Shown here piece by piece: positions 52,935 to 55,093 of a stretch of DNA of 55,093 bases; positions within the stretch are counted from its first letter, which is position 1; each line of letters begins with the position of its first letter. A program made the translations under genes and the position numbers. The stretch lies in the NCBI GenBank assembly GCA_017853835.1, contig JAFMIU010000014.1, positions 1-55,093 on the forward strand. Direction: 5' to 3'. Source of the DNA: Pirellulales bacterium (GTDB taxonomy: Bacteria; Planctomycetota; Planctomycetia; Pirellulales; UBA1268). The notes under the pieces are model-generated. The model was not told the origin of the DNA, made no database searches, and saw only the letters and a list, made by a program, of their open reading frames with translations.

Positions 52935-53417
52935 GTGACGATTGCAGCAGGTAGTCGGGAGCATCGGAACGTTTGTGACGCCGACGTGTTCTCGTGGAAT
53001 CAACTGCCCGAGTTGCTTGCCGCCGAGGATCTCTTCGAGGGAGGCGACGTCGCCGGTGACGGCACGGTCGTTGCGTTCGTCGAGCATTCGACGGTTGTGG
53101 ATGCCGACGAATGGACGCTTCCGGGCCATTTTGTCGTGGCCGGCGAAGATGACGACGATGATTTTGAGGACGAAGACGACGACGAGGACGAGGACGAAGA
53201 CGACGACTACCTCGATGAAGACGAGGAGGAGGAGGAAGACGACGACTCCGACTCGGACGAGGAAGACGACGAGGAGTGGGAAGAAGTCGACGGCGAGGAG
53301 GATGAAGACGAGGACGACGAAGAAGATGGCGATGAGGATGAGGACGAGGAGTGGGAAGACGAAGATGAGGATTGGGAAGACGAAGACGAAGATGAGGATG
53401 AAGACGACGACGACTGA
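52935..53417 (+). CDS. Protein with a long Asp/Glu C-terminal tail
   Basis: A 160-residue protein. The ordered part (residues 1-67; DVFSWNQLPELLAAEDLFEGG, VVAFVEHSTVVDADEW) is followed by about 90 residues nearly all Asp and Glu with a few Ser, Tyr and Trp. The start is set by a perfect AGGAGG eight bases before GTG 52935; upstream in-frame ATGs (52761, 52890) lack it. Trp-Glu/Asp repeats (EEWEE, EEWEDE, DWEDE) recur. Polyacidic tails of this type can bind cations or basic proteins; the function here is unknown. An intrinsic terminator follows 65 bases on. Confidence 0.65.
   Translation: MTIAAGSREHRNVCDADVFSWNQLPELLAAEDLFEGGDVAGDGTVVAFVEHSTVVDADEWTLPGHFVVAGEDDDDDFEDEDDDEDEDEDDDYLDEDEEEEEDDDSDSDEEDDEEWEEVDGEEDEDEDDEEDGDEDEDEEWEDEDEDWEDEDEDEDEDDDD
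53148..53414 (+). repeat. Purine-rich low-complexity tract encoding the acidic tail
   Basis: The tract is almost wholly GAC/GAT/GAG/GAA codons, with GACGAC, GATGAG and GAAGAC elements and a few TGG. It is coding, not a tandem satellite: the unit is never longer than a few codons and the frame stays open. Confidence 0.6.
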
Positions 53418-53482
53418 CCGTCACGTTTCCTGACCCATCGATGGCTGTCCGGGCTCGTTCGGCCCGTTCGCGAATCGCACAC

Positions 53483-53506
53483 AGGGCCCCTCGTGGGGCC
53501 CTTTTT
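53483..53506 (+). terminator. Intrinsic terminator after the acidic-tail gene
   Basis: An 8-bp stem (AGGGCCCC, loop TCGT, GGGGCCCT) leads straight into TTTTT. It sits between convergent genes and works only in the plus direction; the minus side has no T-run. Confidence 0.9.
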
Positions 53507-53555
53507 CATGCCGGGTGGATGTCCTGGCGGGCATGAGGCCGGCGCAACGAGTTCG

Positions 53556-54878
53556 TCAGGGCGCGGGGGCGTGCAAGACGAGCCGCACGATGCGTCCCTG
53601 TCGTTCGACGTCGAGGTACGTCGTGGCTTCCGCATCCTTGAGCCTGGCGAGCATGTCGTCCTGCGAGGCGATGCGGGCATCGTCGATGGCGATGATGCGA
53701 TCGCCTGTTCGCACACCCGCCTGCGATGCGGGTGAGTCTCGCCACACTCGCACCACGACCGGGAGGCTCGGTTCGCCGGGATCGTGACGCGTGCCGAGGC
53801 CCCATCGTCCGCGAGGGGTTCCGCTCGCGTCGGGGACAGCCGCCTCGATGCGATGTCGCGTGGCGTTGGATTCGCTTCGGCCCTGGTCGCGAAATCCCGG
53901 GAGCGGCGACGGATCGTTGGCCGCGGCCGTGACGAAGCCGAAGGTGAGCCGGGCGATCGGCTCGATTCCAGAAAGGTTGACGAGATGCACATCGTCGCTG
54001 GGACGGTGGTAGTTGTCGTGCAGGCCGGTGTGAAACATCACGGTCGGAATCCGGGCCACGATGAAGGGATAGTGGTCGGAGTCTTCCTCGATGTCCCAGA
54101 CGAACGTCAGGCCGAGGTTCGCCGCGTTGGCTGGCCGGCTGTTGGCCTGCACCACCATCTCGCGGAGGCCGTGGGCGGTGCGGCTGCCGTAGACCTCGAG
54201 CCGCTCGCCTCGCAGGCGACCGATCATGTCGAGGTTGAGAAACAACACCAGTTCACGGCCAGCCAACGAGGCGGGCCGGGTGCGGATGAAGTGCCTCGAA
54301 CCGAGGAGCCCCTTCTCCTCGCCATCCCAGAAGGCGATCAGGATGGTGCGGCGCGGCCGCTCGGGGAGGTGCTGGAGGGCTTCCACCACCTCCAGCAGTC
54401 CGGCGACGCCGGAGGCATTGTCGTCGGCGCCATTGTGGACGAAGCCGAACGGGCCGTAGCTGTTTCGTGCGTTGCCGTAGCCGACGTGATCGTAGTGGGC
54501 CCCCACGACCACCACCTCGTGCGATAGGTCTGGATCGCTGCCCTCGAGGATGGCGAGAATGTTTCGCAGGCCTCCGAGGGGCTGGTAATACGAGCCCGAG
54601 TCGCCGGCGGGAGGCACGCCCATCGCCGTGAGCTGTTCCACGATGTAGGTGGCGGCAGCGCGGCCTCCCCGGCTTCCCCCCTCACGTCCCTCAAAGGTGT
54701 CGTCGGCGAGTGTGGCAACGTGGCGGCCCGCGTCGGTGCTTCGGATGGTGCCCATGGCCGCCGACATCCGTTCCGACCCGTGGGCGGATGCGACGACTGC
54801 GGCGACAGCCATCACCACGCATGTGATGGAGTTGCGAGCGGGCACGAGGAGTGGGCCGATTTTTTGGGCGTACGGCAT
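53556..54878 (-). CDS. M28 family aminopeptidase with PDZ domain, secreted
   Basis: A 440-residue extracytoplasmic zinc peptidase. A signal/anchor segment (about 15-33) is followed by the M28 domain with zinc-binding residues in VVVGAHYDHVG (His and Asp), NGADDNASG, FWDGEEKGLLGS (Glu), LNLDMIGR (Asp) and HRPSDDVH (His). A PDZ domain closes the protein (about 360-440; RDSPASQAGVRTGDRIIAIDD). Such proteases release amino acids from N-termini. AAGGAGG lies about ten bases before ATG 54878. An in-frame upstream extension to 55013 lacks a ribosome site. Confidence 0.92.
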   Translation of the reverse strand: MPYAQKIGPLLVPARNSITCVVMAVAAVVASAHGSERMSAAMGTIRSTDAGRHVATLADDTFEGREGGSRGGRAAATYIVEQLTAMGVPPAGDSGSYYQPLGGLRNILAILEGSDPDLSHEVVVVGAHYDHVGYGNARNSYGPFGFVHNGADDNASGVAGLLEVVEALQHLPERPRRTILIAFWDGEEKGLLGSRHFIRTRPASLAGRELVLFLNLDMIGRLRGERLEVYGSRTAHGLREMVVQANSRPANAANLGLTFVWDIEEDSDHYPFIVARIPTVMFHTGLHDNYHRPSDDVHLVNLSGIEPIARLTFGFVTAAANDPSPLPGFRDQGRSESNATRHRIEAAVPDASGTPRGRWGLGTRHDPGEPSLPVVVRVWRDSPASQAGVRTGDRIIAIDDARIASQDDMLARLKDAEATTYLDVERQGRIVRLVLHAPAP

Positions 54879-55038
54879 CGACAGAGCGCCTCCTTGCGGG
54901 ACGCCAGATTGGCGTCCAGAATAGTCGGCACGAGAGATTCCCGGACCACGGGGTTTCTTGCCGGTGCCGTTTCGCCGCGGCCGAAGCGATTGTTCCTTCA
55001 GGGACGGTCGCACGGGTCGTTCGGCGGCACTGGTCGCA

Positions 55039-55093
55039 GGAGAGGTGGCAGAGTGGTCGAATGCGCGTCTTTGCTAAAGACGTGTCCGGTCAA
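55039..55093 (+). tRNA. tRNA-Ser(GCU), 5' part, cut by the window edge
   Basis: GGAGAGG acceptor 5' strand, D arm, and anticodon stem CGTCT/AGACG with loop TTGCTAA (anticodon GCT) are present. The variable arm begins at the window's end, so the T arm and 3' acceptor lie outside. The anticodon and long variable arm start identify it. Confidence 0.9.

Noticed and set aside
53148..53414. Repetitive purine tract that could be mistaken for a CRISPR or satellite
   Set aside because: No spacers or fixed repeat length; it encodes the acidic tail in one open frame.

Overview
This 55 kb window is GC-rich, densely coded bacterial chromosome, most likely from a planctomycete of the Pirellulales type. 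That placement is my inference. It rests on a stand-alone RNA polymerase alpha C-terminal-domain protein, an exosortase with an EpsI-like partner, a Pro/Ala-rich secreted protein, a SecE with an N-terminal extension, and many short secreted proteins of unknown family. There is no rRNA operon, prophage, CRISPR array or complete insertion sequence. One short inverted-repeat element of IS630/Tc1-mariner type lies between two convergent genes.

Layout. 1-3.4 kb (minus): a paired M16 protease operon (active plus inactive subunit) ending in a tiny secreted protein. 3.5-8.7 kb: an RMND1/DUF155 membrane protein, a hemerythrin-like protein overlapping a membrane-anchored cytochrome c, then a HerA-like ATPase coupled to PurU. 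8.8-10 kb: a receiver-PP2C phosphatase. 10.1-24.7 kb (plus) is the information-processing core: tRNA-Thr(UGU), tRNA-Tyr(GUA), tRNA-Gly(UCC), tRNA-Thr(GGU), tuf, tRNA-Trp(CCA), secE, nusG, rplK, rplA, rplJ, rplL, rpoB, rpoC. It carries several RNA-structure elements: tandem hairpins after tuf, a terminator between rplJ and rplL, and a long hairpin between rplL and rpoB.

24.8-30 kb: a coupled CHAD-domain and formylglycine-generating-enzyme-like pair, the inverted-repeat element, DNA polymerase X with a PHP domain, and the Pro/Ala-rich secreted protein. 30.2-32.9 kb (minus): alpha-CTD protein, DUF3592 membrane protein, arrestin-like protein and P-loop ATPase, the last three joined by ATGA overlaps. 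This is the best candidate here for an undescribed functional unit. 33.1-35.5 kb: a UvrD/PcrA helicase.

35.5-43 kb (minus): a cell-surface polysaccharide and protein-sorting locus with a divergent prepilin-type peptidase, exosortase, Wzc-like chain-length/kinase protein, EpsI-like protein, Gmd and Fcl (GDP-L-fucose synthesis). 43-55 kb: a flippase-like membrane protein, Nudix hydrolase plus YgfZ, an HTH regulator, two unknown envelope proteins, RdgB, a GT28-like glycosyltransferase, a parvulin-type prolyl isomerase, a small secreted protein, ScpB, a protein with a long Asp/Glu tail, an M28 peptidase with PDZ domain, and the 5' part of tRNA-Ser(GCU) cut by the window edge.
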